From contig NW_002476011.1 in assembly GCF_000189635.1 (NCBI RefSeq), forward strand, positions 105,820 to 169,819: a stretch of DNA of 64,000 nucleotides, read 5' to 3'. The position numbers and the translations under genes are program-made. Origin of the DNA: Tetrahymena thermophila SB210. Lineage: Eukaryota; Ciliophora; Oligohymenophorea; Hymenostomatida; Tetrahymenidae. Of the stretch, positions 1 to 13,000 are shown piece after piece (position 1 is the first letter of the stretch; the number at the start of each line of letters is the position of its first letter). Below the pieces are notes generated by a model. The model saw nothing but the letters and a program-made list of their open reading frames with translations, made no database searches and was not told the DNA's origin.

Positions 1-2
1 AG

Positions 3-965
3 AATTATTAACCAGAAAACCAACTTCACTAAAGTAATAGCTTTTAGCCAAATTCTCAATCTTTTGAGATAAATTTCTAATTAGAAGAGGAAAAAACACT
101 CTTAAATTAAATCAAGCAAACATATGATTCTAATAATATGAACTTAACATTTAATAATAACAAGTTGAGATTATCAAAAAAACAAGAATACAAAAGAACT
201 TTAGTAAACTAAGTGCATGATGCAAAGTTTGCAGAACAATTCCATAAAGAATTTCTAAAAAAATTTGGTTTTAGCAGCAGCAGACAAATCAGCGAAATAC
301 TTTACAAAGATGCTTTCTTTAACTATACAAAAGAAGAGCTAGACATCATGTTTGGATAATTTTTAATCTTAGCAAACAATTGCCAAAGGTTTATGGAAAA
401 ACCTCTTTAAGAATTTCTTCAAGAATTTGAATAAAAAGATCAAATTTCTACAAAATAAAAAACCATCTATCTATTTTAAAAATGTTTACATACAAAACTC
501 GGCATATTAAAAGAAACTTTTACTGTATTTAAAAGGCTGAAAGAGTTATAAGTGCTAAAGCCAGCTTTGAAATTTATATTATTGAATAACGATATGGTAG
601 ATTAACAATTCAATAGCAGTAAAGAAACCGATATTCAGTTTTATTGGAAGGATTTTTTAAGATTTAAAGCTTTTATAGTAGAACAGAAATGGAGTAGATT
701 CGATAAAATATCGTTTTTACTTTCAATTATAAATCCTAATAACGAATAATATATGAGCTTAAAGCAAATAAATACGATTTTTCCTGATAACATGAAAGTA
801 ACAGATCCTAAATAAATCAAACTAATGAAGGAATTTTTATTCAACTCTCAGTTCCTAGTTGAAGGAAATAAAGTCGCTTTCTCTAGAATCAGCGATTGTC
901 TGTAAAAGGAATTCTTTTTAAATATAAATGATTTTATAAATCATTTTTTAACAAAATAATAATGA
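3..965 (+). CDS. Hypothetical protein, 3' part only (5' end outside window)
   Basis: One frame is open from base 3 to a TGA at 963-965, giving 320 residues with TAA/TAG read as Gln; the start is upstream of the window. The first ~60 residues are Asn/Gln-rich and look disordered. The rest is a mixed, well-composed sequence with many aromatic and charged residues (for example EEFLKKFGFSSS-like and FYWKDFLRFKAF-like stretches), as expected of a folded, mainly helical domain. No intron is needed in this part. There is no signal peptide or membrane segment in the visible portion. I do not recognise the family. Coding status is supported by length, by codon composition unlike the flanking 85-90% AT DNA, and by stacked stop-free reading to a clean TGA. 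Confidence 0.75.
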
Positions 966-1873
966 ATGAATGAATAATGACTTACTAAATCTTATTGTAC
1001 ATAAATTTATATTAAAATTTTTGTATTTTTTATCTAATTATAAATTTTATATAAATTATTTAATTTTACACTTTCTATTTAAAGTAAAATATGTATAAAA
1101 AAGTATTTTTTTGAAGGCGATATTAATTTTAATTGATGCAATACAATTTGTTAAGATGAACTAATCACTCATTTACATTTTTAATATATTTTTAATTTTC
1201 ACAAAATTTTAATAAAAATAATAATAATATTTTTATGCCAAATTCTTCATTATTTACCCTAAATTCAAGTAAATATAGGGATAAGTCATTTCAGACTTTG
1301 AAGAATTATTTATTATTTTTGCAATTAATCTAAAAAATTTAGCTTCTTACAAATTTATAATAGATTGTGTATACATGGCTTAAAAAATATTTGAAATATC
1401 TCAAAATATTTATTAAAATAATGAAAACACTTTGATACCAAATTCTTCATTATTTGCCCTAAGTTTAAGTAAATATCAAGGCGAATTTGTTTATAGATAT
1501 TTAAGAATACATTTTTTTTGAGACACTTAGTTACTCTATATCAAGAGGATAGTTATTGTGTTTATCATTTAAATGTTTTGCATTTATCTAAAAAATTAAC
1601 TTCGAACAAATTAAAAATAGATTGTGTAAATATATTTAGTTGAAAAAAATATTGTAGGTTTTTGATAGTAAAATTAAAAAGTGTAAAATTGTAAAGTAAT
1701 TTATTTTATTTTATTCTGTATCTAAAAAAGAAAATTCTAGTTAGGATTACAAAAATTAAAAGTAATCAGAAATTTCTAATTTGTAGATTTATTGGTTAAT
1801 TAACTATTTTTAAATTGGCTAAAATATATTCATTCACTAGTTTTTAAATTAATTAATTTTCACAACTAAAAGA
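966..1873. other. Intergenic region
   Basis: Non-coding, AT-rich DNA between a gene ending at 965 and COQ8 starting at 1874. It opens with a short GAAT microsatellite (962-977) and contains the two-copy repeat listed separately. No RNA gene was seen. Confidence 0.6.
1236..1635. repeat. Two diverged copies of a local direct repeat
   Basis: Copy 1 (about 1236-1375) and copy 2 (about 1436-1635) both begin with CCAAATTCTTCATTATTT followed by a CCCTAA(A/G)TT(C/T)AAGTAAATAT block. Both end with an ATCTAAAAAATT...CTTC...CAAATT...TAGATTGTGTA block. Copy 2 carries about 60 bp of extra sequence in the middle. Neither copy has a convincing reading frame. They lie in the 5' flank of COQ8 and could be a duplicated regulatory stretch or a remnant of a dispersed repeat. 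Confidence 0.7.
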
Positions 1874-4318
1874 ATGAGATAATTTTTATAAAAGTTAATT
1901 GAAAGCCAAGCACTTCAAGATTCAGCCGGTGTTGCTAGAGGTTTATACAGAGTAGCAGATGGATTACTTAAAAATCATAATGAAGTGATCAATACAGACT
2001 TACTCCTTCACTAAACTAAATCAACTTAAACTTAAATATAGCAGCAAAAATAATAGCAAGCTTAGGGCTTAAATAACTAACCGTTGTAATAATAGAATTA
2101 AAAAATCAATTCAAAAGATGCTACTCAAGAAGGAGTAGCTAAGATGAATGCTGAATTAGAAAAACAAAAGGTTTTTGCTTAGAAGTAATAAGAAGAGCAA
2201 ATGTTAAAAGAACAATTAAAAATATAGGAGTAACTTGAAAAGGATAGATTATATAGATTAGAATAGCTTAAAATTTAAGAGCAACTTAAAGCATAAGAAG
2301 CTTAGCAATAGGCTATATTAAAATAAAAATAAGAATAAGACATAAAGAGTAGCAATGATATAACAGAAAAGCCTATTCTAAAAAATGATAATGTTTAATT
2401 GAACATGAAATAGCAAAATCAAGAAGAAGGAGAAGAGGAAGAAATAGTCCACAATTAATGTAATATTAAATTTGTTTTAAATCTAAATTTGAGCGAATGA
2501 ATGAATAATTATTGTTTAATAGAATTTTCAGTTGGTGATGAGAAAGCAATCCCTTCTAATTCTGTTTCTAGAGCTTGGGGATTTGGTACTTTAGGTGTTT
2601 AATTAGCATATGGCGCTGCAAAAGAACTTATTAGAACATCAATTGTATGATTTAATAATTTAGAATCATTTAATAATTCATTTTAAAATTTTAGGGTGGA
2701 AAGCAAAAATCAGGAGCTGGAATAAAGGGATTGCTTCTCTCTGAAGAAAATGCTAGCGTTCTTTCTTAAGGACTTTGCAAGATGAGAGGAGCTCCTCTTA
2801 AATTAGCTTAAGCATTAAGTATTCAAGAAGATGAAGTAATTCCTAAGCATGTTAGAGATGCTTTTGAAAAGGCAAGACAGTCCGCAGATATTATGCCAAA
2901 GAAATAGTTACATAAAGTAAAATAATAAATACAAAATGCTTTAAATTAATTAATATCTTTTTTCTTGCTATAAAGATGTTAGCATAAGAGTTAGGTGAAA
3001 ATTGGAAAGATAACTTTTAATCCTTTGAAGAAATGCCTTTTGCAGCAGCATCAATAGGTAAAAATTAAATTGCTATTAAAATTTAGAGAAAAAAACCATT
3101 TAAATACTAAAATATTTTAATTATTTGTTTTAATAAAATTGAATAGGTTAGGTTCATAGAGCTGTACTTATAGATGGTACAAAGGTTGCTGTTAAAGTTT
3201 AATATCCAGGAGTGAAGGAGAGTATTGATAGCGATTTAAATAATTTAAGAAGACTTATGATATACACTGGAGTATTCCCTAAATAAATGTTCTTAGATAG
3301 ATTGATTGATTATAGTAGAAAGGAATTACATGAGGAATGCAACTATACTTTAGAGGCAGAAAAGCAAATTAAAATGTATAATTTTTTAAAAGATGATGAA
3401 GATTTTACTATTCCTAGAATTATTGAAAATCTTTCTACTGAAAGAATTATGGTATCTGAGTTGATTGAAGGAGTAAATTTATTTTAAAATTTTATAAAAT
3501 CTAAATTTAAAGAATTTTTTCATTCAAAAATAAATAGGACACAATTGATTACATAAGTGAAAATTATCCATAAGAATTAAGAGATGACATAGGAAGAAGA
3601 TTGATGAAGGTTACTTTGAAGGAATTGTTCCTCTTCCAAACTATGTAAACAGATCCAAACCCTTCTAATTACTACTTTAATAGAAAGACAAATAAGCTTA
3701 ATTTAATTGATTTTGGTGGAGTACATACTTACTCCTTAGAGTTCATGGATAAATATATCGATGTTATTTACTCAGCAACAATAAAAGTAAATTAATTAAT
3801 TACTTTTAAAAAAATTTAATATGAAATAATTAGTTGAAATTAACTTAAAACTACTAAAGAGATTTATTTATAACTTTAAATTAATTTCAATTAAAATTAG
3901 GATAGACAAAGAGTTCTTGATATTTCAAGAGAATTAGGTTATTTGACTGGAGAAGAAAATCAAACTATGAAAACTGCTCATGTTGATAGTGTAATTACTG
4001 TAGGTGAGCCTTTTGCAACTACAGGTAAGTATGACTTTGGCTAATAAACTCTTACAACTAGAACTTATAAGCTTATGCCTTAAATGCTTAAGAATAGACT
4101 TTGTCCTCCTCCATAAGAAACTTACTCAATACACAGAAAATTATCAGGTAAATTTTAAATATTTTTTTATAGTTGAACAAAAGTTTTATTTTATCTTAAC
4201 AGGAGCCTTTTTACTCAGCATGAAAATGAAATCAAATTATGACTGTAGATCAATATTTTTACCTCTTTACGAAGAATATAAATAAAAGCGTCAAGGAATA
4301 ACTCGTACTTTCCTCTGA
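1874..4318 (+). CDS. COQ8: COQ8/ADCK3 (UbiB family) atypical kinase-like protein
   Basis: Mitochondrial ATPase/kinase-like protein needed for coenzyme Q biosynthesis (family knowledge). Eight exons close in phase: 1874-2459, 2523-2644, 2695-2916, 2976-3057, 3147-3472, 3538-3786, 3901-4147, 4203-4318; 649 residues. The first intron could instead end at 2531. Residues 1-~200 include a Gln-rich coiled-coil insertion (MNAELEKQKVFAQKQQEEQ). Then come the UbiB hallmarks: the KxGQ region near residue 272, an alanine-rich nucleotide loop (FAAASIGQVHRA), the lysine strand VAVKVQYPGV, TDPNPSNYYF (the catalytic-loop region) and the metal-binding LIDFGG. The C-terminus (ETYSIHRKLSGAFLL) matches ADCK3 closely. 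Oddity: the KxGQ signature reads KLAQ (MRGAPLKLAQALSIQ), so glycine is alanine. Identity is very secure. Confidence 0.95.
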
Positions 4319-5177
4319 GAAAAATTAAAAAAATCTAATAAAAATAAATATAAATTAAATTTAAATTTTATTAAAAATTAATTTATTTATTTATGTGAAT
4401 ATATTTCAATTTGTATATATTTTTCTTCATTCTTAACTAAATTATAATTTTCGAAAAAATCTTTTTCAATTAAACCAAACTTATTTTGAAAAAAATTCAT
4501 TTTTTTAATAGTTAATTTATTTCTAACTAAATAATAAATTATTTTAGAAAAAAAATATTTAAAATTTAATTAAAAAATGAATTTATTGTGTGGATTGATT
4601 TACTTCGACTTATAAATTTATTTTTTCAATATATATTTGGTAACAAAGCAAACAATAAATTTAGATAAATTCTTTAAAAATTAAATTAAAGTTTTATTAA
4701 ATAATGAATTAAATTTATTTCAACTTGTCTATATAAACTTCAACTTCTAATTTATTTATTTATTTTATTTTTTAATATTTAATAAAAAAGTAAGCTTTAA
4801 TTTTAGTTAGTTTGATTATATTTAATATCAAATAAATATATTTTAGAAGGATCGTATTTATCTAAAATTGGATAGATAAAATAAATAAATATATCTTGAA
4901 TAAGGTATTTATTTATTTATATTTATTTAATTAATTACTTTGTTATATGTTAAAAATAAATATTTTATTTTTTATAAAAAATAAGAACTTAAACTATGTA
5001 ATGAACAATATAAAAAGAATAAAAATAGTTTGAATGAGAGTTGAAATGACTGCCATTAAGTATTATGATGACAAAAATACATACAATAATGCAAGAAAAC
5101 CACTGATAAAAAGATAGTTTTTAGTTTAGCAAAGAATAATAGCATTGAAAGATAATTAATTAATTATTTCAAAAATC
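4319..5177. other. Intergenic region between convergent genes
   Basis: Between the 3' ends of COQ8 (+) and the Tim17-family gene (-). Mostly TTTATTTA/TAAATAAA low-complexity DNA; nothing recognisable. Confidence 0.6.
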
Positions 5178-6479
5178 TCACAAGTCAACGAGTTATCCAT
5201 TTCTGACCTTGTGATAGTTTCCTAAAAATTAGATGTAATCTTTATATTCTTATTTTTTTCTTTCTTCTTCTGATAAATCTCCAAAAGTGGTGTAAGAACC
5301 AATACTTTCCTTTTCTTAAAAGAAGCTAGAGTTGTAGAAAGCATACTTAAGAGTACCTTAATTATTTTAAAGAAATTAGTTTAATTTATCAATTTCGTTT
5401 TATTTTAATAATATAAATTTTTTAAATAGAATTACCGAAGAGAATACCACCAACCATGCCATAAATATGGAATCCAGGGTTAACACAGACAGCAGTGGCA
5501 ACTTAGAAGAAGAGAGCATTTGAAAGAACTTCAGCAAGCCACTTATTTGATCTGTTTTCCCAAACATTGTGTTAATATAAATAATAGACTGAACCCAAAC
5601 CGAAACCAGTTAATGCATAGGGAGTCAATAAATCTTACATGATTCTATATTATAAATTTATTATTTTTATTTATTCAAGAAAGATAATATGTATAAATGA
5701 CATTCATTCATTCATTTGTAATAAATTAATTATGAAATATTAAAGAATTGTTCTATTTATTCAAATTTTCAATATTCCCAAAATTCAATTGATGAATAAA
5801 ATATTTTTTTCCATCATTCTATTAGATTTTTTTCTTCTATATTCTGCCAAGTATCTAAGATATTTTAAATAGCAAATCTGAATAGAGTTGAATTGAATTA
5901 TATTTATTGCCTCATTTTAATTTTTGATTTAGACTTTCTTTTTAAACTTTAATTTAAAGTTAATCCAACACTTGTAATTCATTTTGCTATATTTTTATCT
6001 CATATTTAAAAACCTAAGTAAATACTCGCTAATTATTTCTAGAATTGACATTATCTTTAATTTCGCTATTTTCAAAATCTAATTTGACATATTATTCATA
6101 ATTTCGAATCTTATTAAGCATAATATTTTGATTATTTTGTCAAAATTATGTATTAATCAGTTCTTATTTACCTAATGTGTCCAAAGTTATTATTACGGAC
6201 AAAACGGAACATCTTTTTAAGGACAATTGAAGGAACTGTTTTACTAATTAAACCGAAACCAGAGGCATATGCAACACCCAAAAGAGCTCCCTTAAAACCA
6301 GCATAAAGAGTATTTCTAACTTCCCAGTGATGATCCCAGAGCATATCTCTACAGGCATAAACCTTAGTAAAAGTGCTATCATGCTTCTTTGGGTGAAGTG
6401 TGTGGGGGTCGTGCTAACTTGGGTATCCTAAAACACCAACGTAGTGACTATCTTCTTTGGCAGAGCTATTAAGTTCCAT
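5178..6479 (-). CDS. Tim17-family inner-membrane protein, probable NDUFA11-like complex I subunit
   Basis: Three exons on the minus strand, 6479-6172, 5644-5436 and 5356-5178, close in phase to a 231-residue protein ending in TGA. The separating introns are 527 and 79 bp. The N-terminal ~45 residues are hydrophilic (MELNSSAKEDSHYVGVLGYP). Then come about four Gly/Ala-rich hydrophobic segments: YAGFKGALLGVAYASGFGL, TPYALTGFGLGSVYYLY, NALFFQVATAVCVNPG and IYGMVGGILFGTLKYAFY. The tail is charged. Spacing and small-residue content resemble the Tim17/Tim22/NDUFA11 fold, and the 'FGHIR ... DLLTPYALTGFGLGSVY ... GMVGGILFG' order is closest to NDUFA11 by memory. This implies the mitochondrial inner membrane. 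A Tim17-type translocase subunit is the main alternative. Gene reality is certain; the precise subunit is inferred. Confidence 0.8.
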
Positions 6480-7304
6480 TTTCTTTATACTTACTTAGAA
6501 ATTTTATTATTCCTATTTTCCTTTCAATATTTTATCTTAACTTTATATTTAATTAAATCAATTTGCTTTTGCTAAGTACAATCAATAGAAAACAATAAAG
6601 GGAATTAACTAATTCATTATTTAATTAACTAAAATACAAGCAATCAAGCAAGCAAAAAAACAAATAAACTAGCTATTTACCAAAGCAAATCGCAAATAAG
6701 AATAAAAAAGATTTCTTTCCTATTCGATACATACATAATAAACCTTTATTTTATAAATAATAAATATCATACATACAAAATTTCTATTCAATATTAATGT
6801 ATATTTATTTAGTGTAAATATTTTTATATAAATTAAATGACAAATATTTTTGTTTATTGGTTTATTTGTTTGTTTGTTTGTTTTATGCACATCCATTTTG
6901 AAGTATTTATTTTTAATAATTAATTAGTTTTCCAAAGATATGTTTTATTCATTTTAGATATTTTTTCGATTATAAATTTATGATTTACTTTTATTGATAA
7001 ATTTTTAAATTATTAATGAAATTATTTTATCTTTTTCTTTTAAATTAGCTTATAAATGCTTATAAAGAAATAATAAAATTAATTGATATCATTTTTTATT
7101 TAAAAGAATATATTGAAACATGAAATGTGATTAATTAATATTATATTTTAATTAATTTGAAAGTTATTTCATAAGTAATATTTAAGATTAATTATATAAA
7201 ATGAAGCAGGGTTGATAAAAATATCTATTTTATCAAACAAACTTGATGAATTAACTATTCATATGAAAGACTATAAACGGAAATTATTATTTAAATTAAA
7301 AAAA
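6480..7304. other. Intergenic region
   Basis: Upstream of the Tim17-family gene and downstream of UBXN11, both on the minus strand. Contains a TTTG microsatellite (about 6864-6885) and A/T-rich DNA. No gene seen. Confidence 0.6.
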
Positions 7305-9104
7305 TCATTTAACTTCTTATAGATTTAAGACGGAATTTGGGAAAAGATCAAGCTCTTTTAAAGTCTCAGCACAATCTCTAGGGATGTTTTTCTTTGGATA
7401 ATTAGTTGATAAGGTATAATTGAAATAGTCAGAGAAATCATCAAGTATTCTATAAACATCTCTTATTAATTTGTTTGCATCGATTGTTATATAAATGACT
7501 ATATTTTATCCATTTTTTGTTGTTCTAATTTTAAGCTCTGAAATATTTTCTTTTTATTCTTAAGAGATGGTTTAGTTTTGTACAGATAAATACTCTTCAG
7601 TATGAACCTTTATCGAACCATCCTCCAATACATCATGTGCTATTTTTTTACGTTTTTTCCCTTCGTTGCCTTTTTAATTTTGTTACACTTAGACATTGCC
7701 TGTTTCTTCCAACTTTTTATTTTCTGCCTCTTCGATCTTTTACAATCCCAAGTCTTTAATTTCTTTTTTTATTTTTTGGAGTTCTAATGGTTTCTAAGCT
7801 CCATCTAGTTTTTTCTGAACTTCTGAACGTATTTCTATGATCTATCCATCCTTTATAACTTTATTTGGTAGCTTTTGCAAGAATTCATCCTTTGACATAG
7901 GTTTTAATTAATCTTCATCCATGTTATGAATGTTAGCCATTTTTTTGCCTAATTTTTCAGGATTATAATCTTCTTCAGCTTTATCTATTACTTTGAGAAG
8001 ACACCCATTAGGATAGGTTTTTTTTAGTTAATAAGGGAAATATCCTTCTAAAATATCAGCAAGAATTTATTTAGACTCAGCTGAGCCGTATTTGAAGAAT
8101 TTGAATCCTTTTATTGCTATGCCATCTTTGTAAAATCCAATAGGAACTGGATCCATTTTGCGTATTCTGTTGAAACCTCTTTCGTCTTTATATACTTCTT
8201 ATGCATTACCTTCTTTTTCTACAATATAGTTTAATTCGTCTATCCTTCTCAAAACAACATTAAAATCTATTTCTGATGGCAAATGGTAATTATATTTAGG
8301 CTTCTTAACATCATTTAATAATTTATCTTTATCAAAATCGCCTTTCAAAACTTCATCACCATTCTCATCAAGAGTCCATTTTAATCCATAATCTGCTAAA
8401 AATTTCTCCATTGCATGAACTTTTTGTTGCAAACGTAAATTTTCTTATTTGATTTTTCTCAATTCTTCAGCAGATTTTTCAGAGTCTTTTGATTGCTTAT
8501 AAATCTCTACTTCTGTTTTCAATCCCTCTATCTCCTTTGATTTCTCTTTTATTTCTTCTCTCTAATTTTTAACTAATTATTCAGCTTTTTGCAGTCTTGT
8601 AGCCATGCTTGACAATAAATCTTGATCTTATTAACTATTTAAAGAACCTCTAGAAGCTTATTACCCTAATCCTTTTTTAGGAGCTGAAGGAGGTGGAGGA
8701 TTCGAACCATAAACCGGATGCAATTTCTTTTAAAATAAATTTTCAGGAGGACCTTCCATTTATAAATTTTTAATTAACCTCCTAGCTAAATCATCATCTA
8801 ATTATGGGTTAGAACCACTGTTATTATTTGTACTTGTAGAAACATTTATACCACCACCTCCAACTAAATTCTTTGCAGCTTAATTTAAAATAGAAGAAGG
8901 CTTTTTCTCTAAATTATTGTTGTTATAATTTGACTAAGGTCTTGACCCATAATTTTGTTTTGGCATAATATTGGGAGTATTAGTCTCAACATTAGCTTTA
9001 TTAGAAGGTTTGGGATTACTATTATTATTTTTAGAAGAAATGTGTCCTTAATCACCTTCGCTATTCCAGGTTTCTTTAATATCAAAATCTCCTTTGTAAA
9101 ACAT
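7305..9104 (-). CDS. UBXN11: UBX domain protein 11 (SEP + UBX), UBXN11/socius-like
   Basis: A single uninterrupted frame, ATG at 9104 to TGA at 7305, encodes 599 residues. Residues 1-~160 are Asn/Ser/Gly-rich. Residues ~165-235 form a coiled coil (LQKAEQLVKNQREEIKEKSK). Near residue 323 a SEP domain begins (PVPIGFYKDGIAIKGF ... ADILEGYFPYQLKKTYPNG), which matches the UBXN11 pattern DILDGFFP...YPDG. A C-terminal UBX-like fold follows (VIYITIDANKLIRDVYRIL ... FNYTLSTNYPKKNIPRD). UBX proteins are adaptors of the p97/Cdc48 ATPase; UBXN11 in animals is linked to Rho/Rnd signalling (family knowledge). In the UBX region the usual FPR-type loop is not obvious, so p97 binding is uncertain. An in-frame 5' extension without ATG exists upstream of 9104, so an extra 5' exon is possible. 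Confidence 0.88.
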
Positions 9105-10053
9105 TTATGAAGCTTAAACTGCTTTATTTTTTTTAACTAAAATCTGATTACCTATGTAAAATATTAACAATACAAACAAAAAAACAAAAAATTGAAATTA
9201 ATCTTTTAAATTTCTTGAAAGATTGATTAACTTTTTATAATAATCATTCAATGCAATTTATGAATGTAATGTATCAATTTTTAATTATAAAAACTTCATT
9301 TTTTGATACAAAAACAATATATTCTTGATTTTACACAGGCATTAGAATTGAATGAATATCAATATTCAATTAAATTCAAAGAGCCTATTCTCACACATAA
9401 ATACATACATATATTCATACATACATACATACATATTTAATTTTCTATATGATTTCTAATTTAAATTTTATGTTAAAAAAGTTTTGATTAATTTAAAAAA
9501 AACTAAAACTTTTAAAAGATTTTATTTGATTTTTCAAATTAATTGTAATAATAATTTTTTATCCAAATTTGTTTTTATTAATAAAATTATTCAATGTATT
9601 TTTGTAGTTAACGTATTAAACTTAAATATATTTAATAAATTTATTTTTAGAGCTAATGAAAGTAAATATGTTATTTGATTAAAATTTATAAAAAGAATTT
9701 AATAGTCAAAATATTCCTTTGATTAAATTAACTATTTAGGAAATTAATTAATTATCATAGATAGATAACAATCTACGATATTATTTTTAATTGGCTTAAA
9801 GGTTTGGTTTGGCAAACAAAACAATGAATGAATTAATTAATTAATTAAAATTTTAATAATTGTTTAATTGAAAGAATAATATTCATAATTAATTACAATA
9901 TTATTTTAAGAAAAAAGAAACAAAACAAAAATTAATTAATTAATATTGGAAATAACAGTCACTAATTAAATAATACAAACAAAATTCATTCATTTACAAA
10001 AGAAATAAATCAATTCAAATACTTTTAATACTGTATTTCTTCATATATATATA
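9105..10053. other. Intergenic region with CATA microsatellite
   Basis: Divergent promoter region between UBXN11 (-) and the PPP4R4-like gene (+). A (CATA)n tract occupies about 9401-9434 and ATTAATTA runs follow. Reading frames here have only A/T-rich codons; no gene called. Confidence 0.6.
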
Positions 10054-13000
10054 ATGGACGATTATTGGTCTAGCTCAGATGTTTATAGCTACGAAAAGGA
10101 GTACTTCTATGAGACTAAAGTATATTTTTTGTAAATAAATTCAAACGCGCTTGAAACGAAATTATATGTCCGAAGGGGTTACATAGCCTCTATATAACTT
10201 GATTTCAAGAAGATTATAACACTATTTGAACCAGCTACTTTAATTCAAATAGCATTTATCATAACTTAATAATATTTATATCGAAAAGAGCTAAGAAGAA
10301 ATTAACAAGTACACACTTTCTGAAGATTTGAGCACCATCTAGAGGACTAAAGAAATACTTTCCTTTGGTGACCTGGTGCAGAGACTAGCTATATACAAGA
10401 GTTTACCACTTTTAATCTAGGAGTCAGGAGTTGAAGAGAAACTTATGACTATGGTTGCAGTAAATAAACAAAAAATCAAGCACTAATAAATAGAAATACA
10501 AAACAAATTTTAATATAAAGAAATAGGTGGAGAGCCAGGAGGCATAAATTTAAGTAGAAGCAGGTCGCTCATTTCTCCGAATGATAGAAGAAAAGGTATG
10601 AATTAACTAATTACAACTTTAATCATAAACATAAAAATGAACTATATATATTAGAATTGAATTTATCAAATAATATATCCAACACAAAACTAATAAAGTA
10701 ATCAATCAATCAATTAAATGCAAGATAGGGATTGATTATAATTGAATAATTAAAAAACATAATGTGCATATTTTTATTTTTGATAAATCTAATAAAATTT
10801 ATCACTTTTTTTTAATTAATTAGTTGGGGAATATTCATAATCAATCATTAAATAGTTTGTTTTATTATTTTGTTTTAAGTTTAAATTGCAAATTTGAGTA
10901 GCAAATCAAATGAAATTTGGCTGAATTTAGAAATATAGCTGATACATAACGAATATTTTGTCTTATCTATAAATACTCTGATTTATTTCTAATTATTTTA
11001 CATAAGAGATTTTCTTTAAATAAATAAATCATCAAATATCCTAAAATTAGCATTATTTTTTTATTTATTTTTATTTTTTTTTAATTAGAAATCTGAGAGC
11101 TTCAGGCAAATTGAATTCTTGAAAGATATTCTTTAATTAACCATGAATTTGTTGCATAATTCTAACATTCAAGTTGTCGATACATGGATTGAGGTGTTTT
11201 AAAAACTCCTTACAGAAATACCCTTTCCTGAAATTCAGAAAGAAGTTTTGGCAGAAATTTATGATTTAAGCAGCATTTGTTCTTCTACTACTAATAAATA
11301 CTCCTCTATTAGGATGATAGCTTCTTCTATCTAAGTAAAAATTTATAGATAAAAATAGATTCGCTTTAAAATAGAAAAATATTTTGAATTGATAAAGTAA
11401 TTTTTTTTTACTTATTAAACAAATAGTATCTTGGCAAAAATATATCTGATAATCTCTTGAATCTGATCAAGTTGTTCAGCCAATTCAATGACTTCCAAAT
11501 AAAAAAATCCATAGTCTCTGAAATATGTCCTAAATTATTTTAGTTTCTAAAGTAATCTCAGCTCGATTACGACTGGCTTCCTTTGGTAATACTTTATTTG
11601 GTCTAAGCAATATTTTTTATTAATCGTACAAAGATAATATTTAAAAGTCATTCAGTAAATAAATTAATCTGCAAAAAATAATAAATTTAATTTACTCATT
11701 ATAATAAGCTTAAATGAAAGAGTATATAACCAAACAAATACCAAGCACACATCCATTTAAGTTATGCAATTTTTATTCTTTCATTTTTAAAAATAGATTA
11801 CTGAAATCATAAAAAACAACAACGAGAATAAAGAAATTAGGTGTTATGCCATCACAACTCTGTCTGAAACCCTAATTCACTTTTCTTCTGAAACTAAACT
11901 TGAGAAAATTATCCCAGTGCTAAATTATTTGATTTCTTTTGATTCCGACATCGATATTGTTCTAACAATCTGTAAAAAATTAGGTCCATTAATTTACCAT
12001 GTAAAATTTCTTTTTATTTTAAAAATTTCCAGTAATAGAAAAGAAATAACTAAACTGTTTTTGTTTTTTAAGAATCATTTCAGCATTCGCTATTTTTAAA
12101 ATAGTATTTTTTACAAAAACAATTTATTTTAAATATTTAAATTAATCAAAAAATTTGAAAAAAACTCAATTAATAATTTTGGAATTGATTTAATAATAAT
12201 TTTTTATGCTTTAAAAAAAGCTTGAAAATGAATTAAATCAAAGAGACTCGAATCAAGCGTTAATTAAATACATATATGACTCAGTAGAAAGTAAAAATGA
12301 AGAAATAAGAGAGAACATAGTTTTTAACTATCCTTGTATCTTATAGTTGTTTGGGAAGAAATAGAAAGATAAGCTAATTAAGTTATATATTCATGCTTTG
12401 ATGAAAGATGAAGAAATTAATGTTAGAATTTAAGCTGTTAAAATTATTCCAGAAGTAGTTAAGTTCTTAGGTGCTGAGGAGTCAAAGACCTTACTCAAAC
12501 AACACATAAAGCAGATGCTTGGTGAAAAAGACAATAATGAGATAAGAATTGAGTTGGCAAAAAAATTGGGCTAAGTGTTAGAGTTTCTTTTCTAATAAGA
12601 AGTATTATTACAAAAATAATTGTTGCATCAATAACACCAAATCAGCCATTCTCATAATCATAATGGAAACAGTGTGAATCAACATCCTCAGTCAGCACCT
12701 TTGTCTACTTCAAATAATATCTAAATATTCTCACCAAACAATAACCAAAAGGGTGTTGGAGCAATCATGATCCAAGAAATTTTCACTGAAATCTTGAATT
12801 GCATAGAATAGAATACTAAATCACCTTGTTGGAGACTAGTTAAATCCTTATTAGAGATATTTTAATAAACAAATAGCACATTTAATTTCAGTATTATTTA
12901 AGATAAGTATGCCCCAATATTATTTAAATGCATACTAGAAAGTAATTTCGAACTAAAAAAGCTAGCTGCTAAAAACTTGGTTCTCTTGATAGCCTAATAA

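Noticed and set aside
5047..5274. Plus-strand frame of about 75 codons overlapping the 3' end of the Tim17-family gene
   Set aside because: It runs antisense into a well-supported exon, has no homology I recognise, and ends in a poly-Phe tract typical of chance frames.
9484..9678. Phe/Asn/Ile-rich frame upstream of the PPP4R4-like gene
   Set aside because: Composition is that expected of random 85% AT DNA and it has no family resemblance or splice context.
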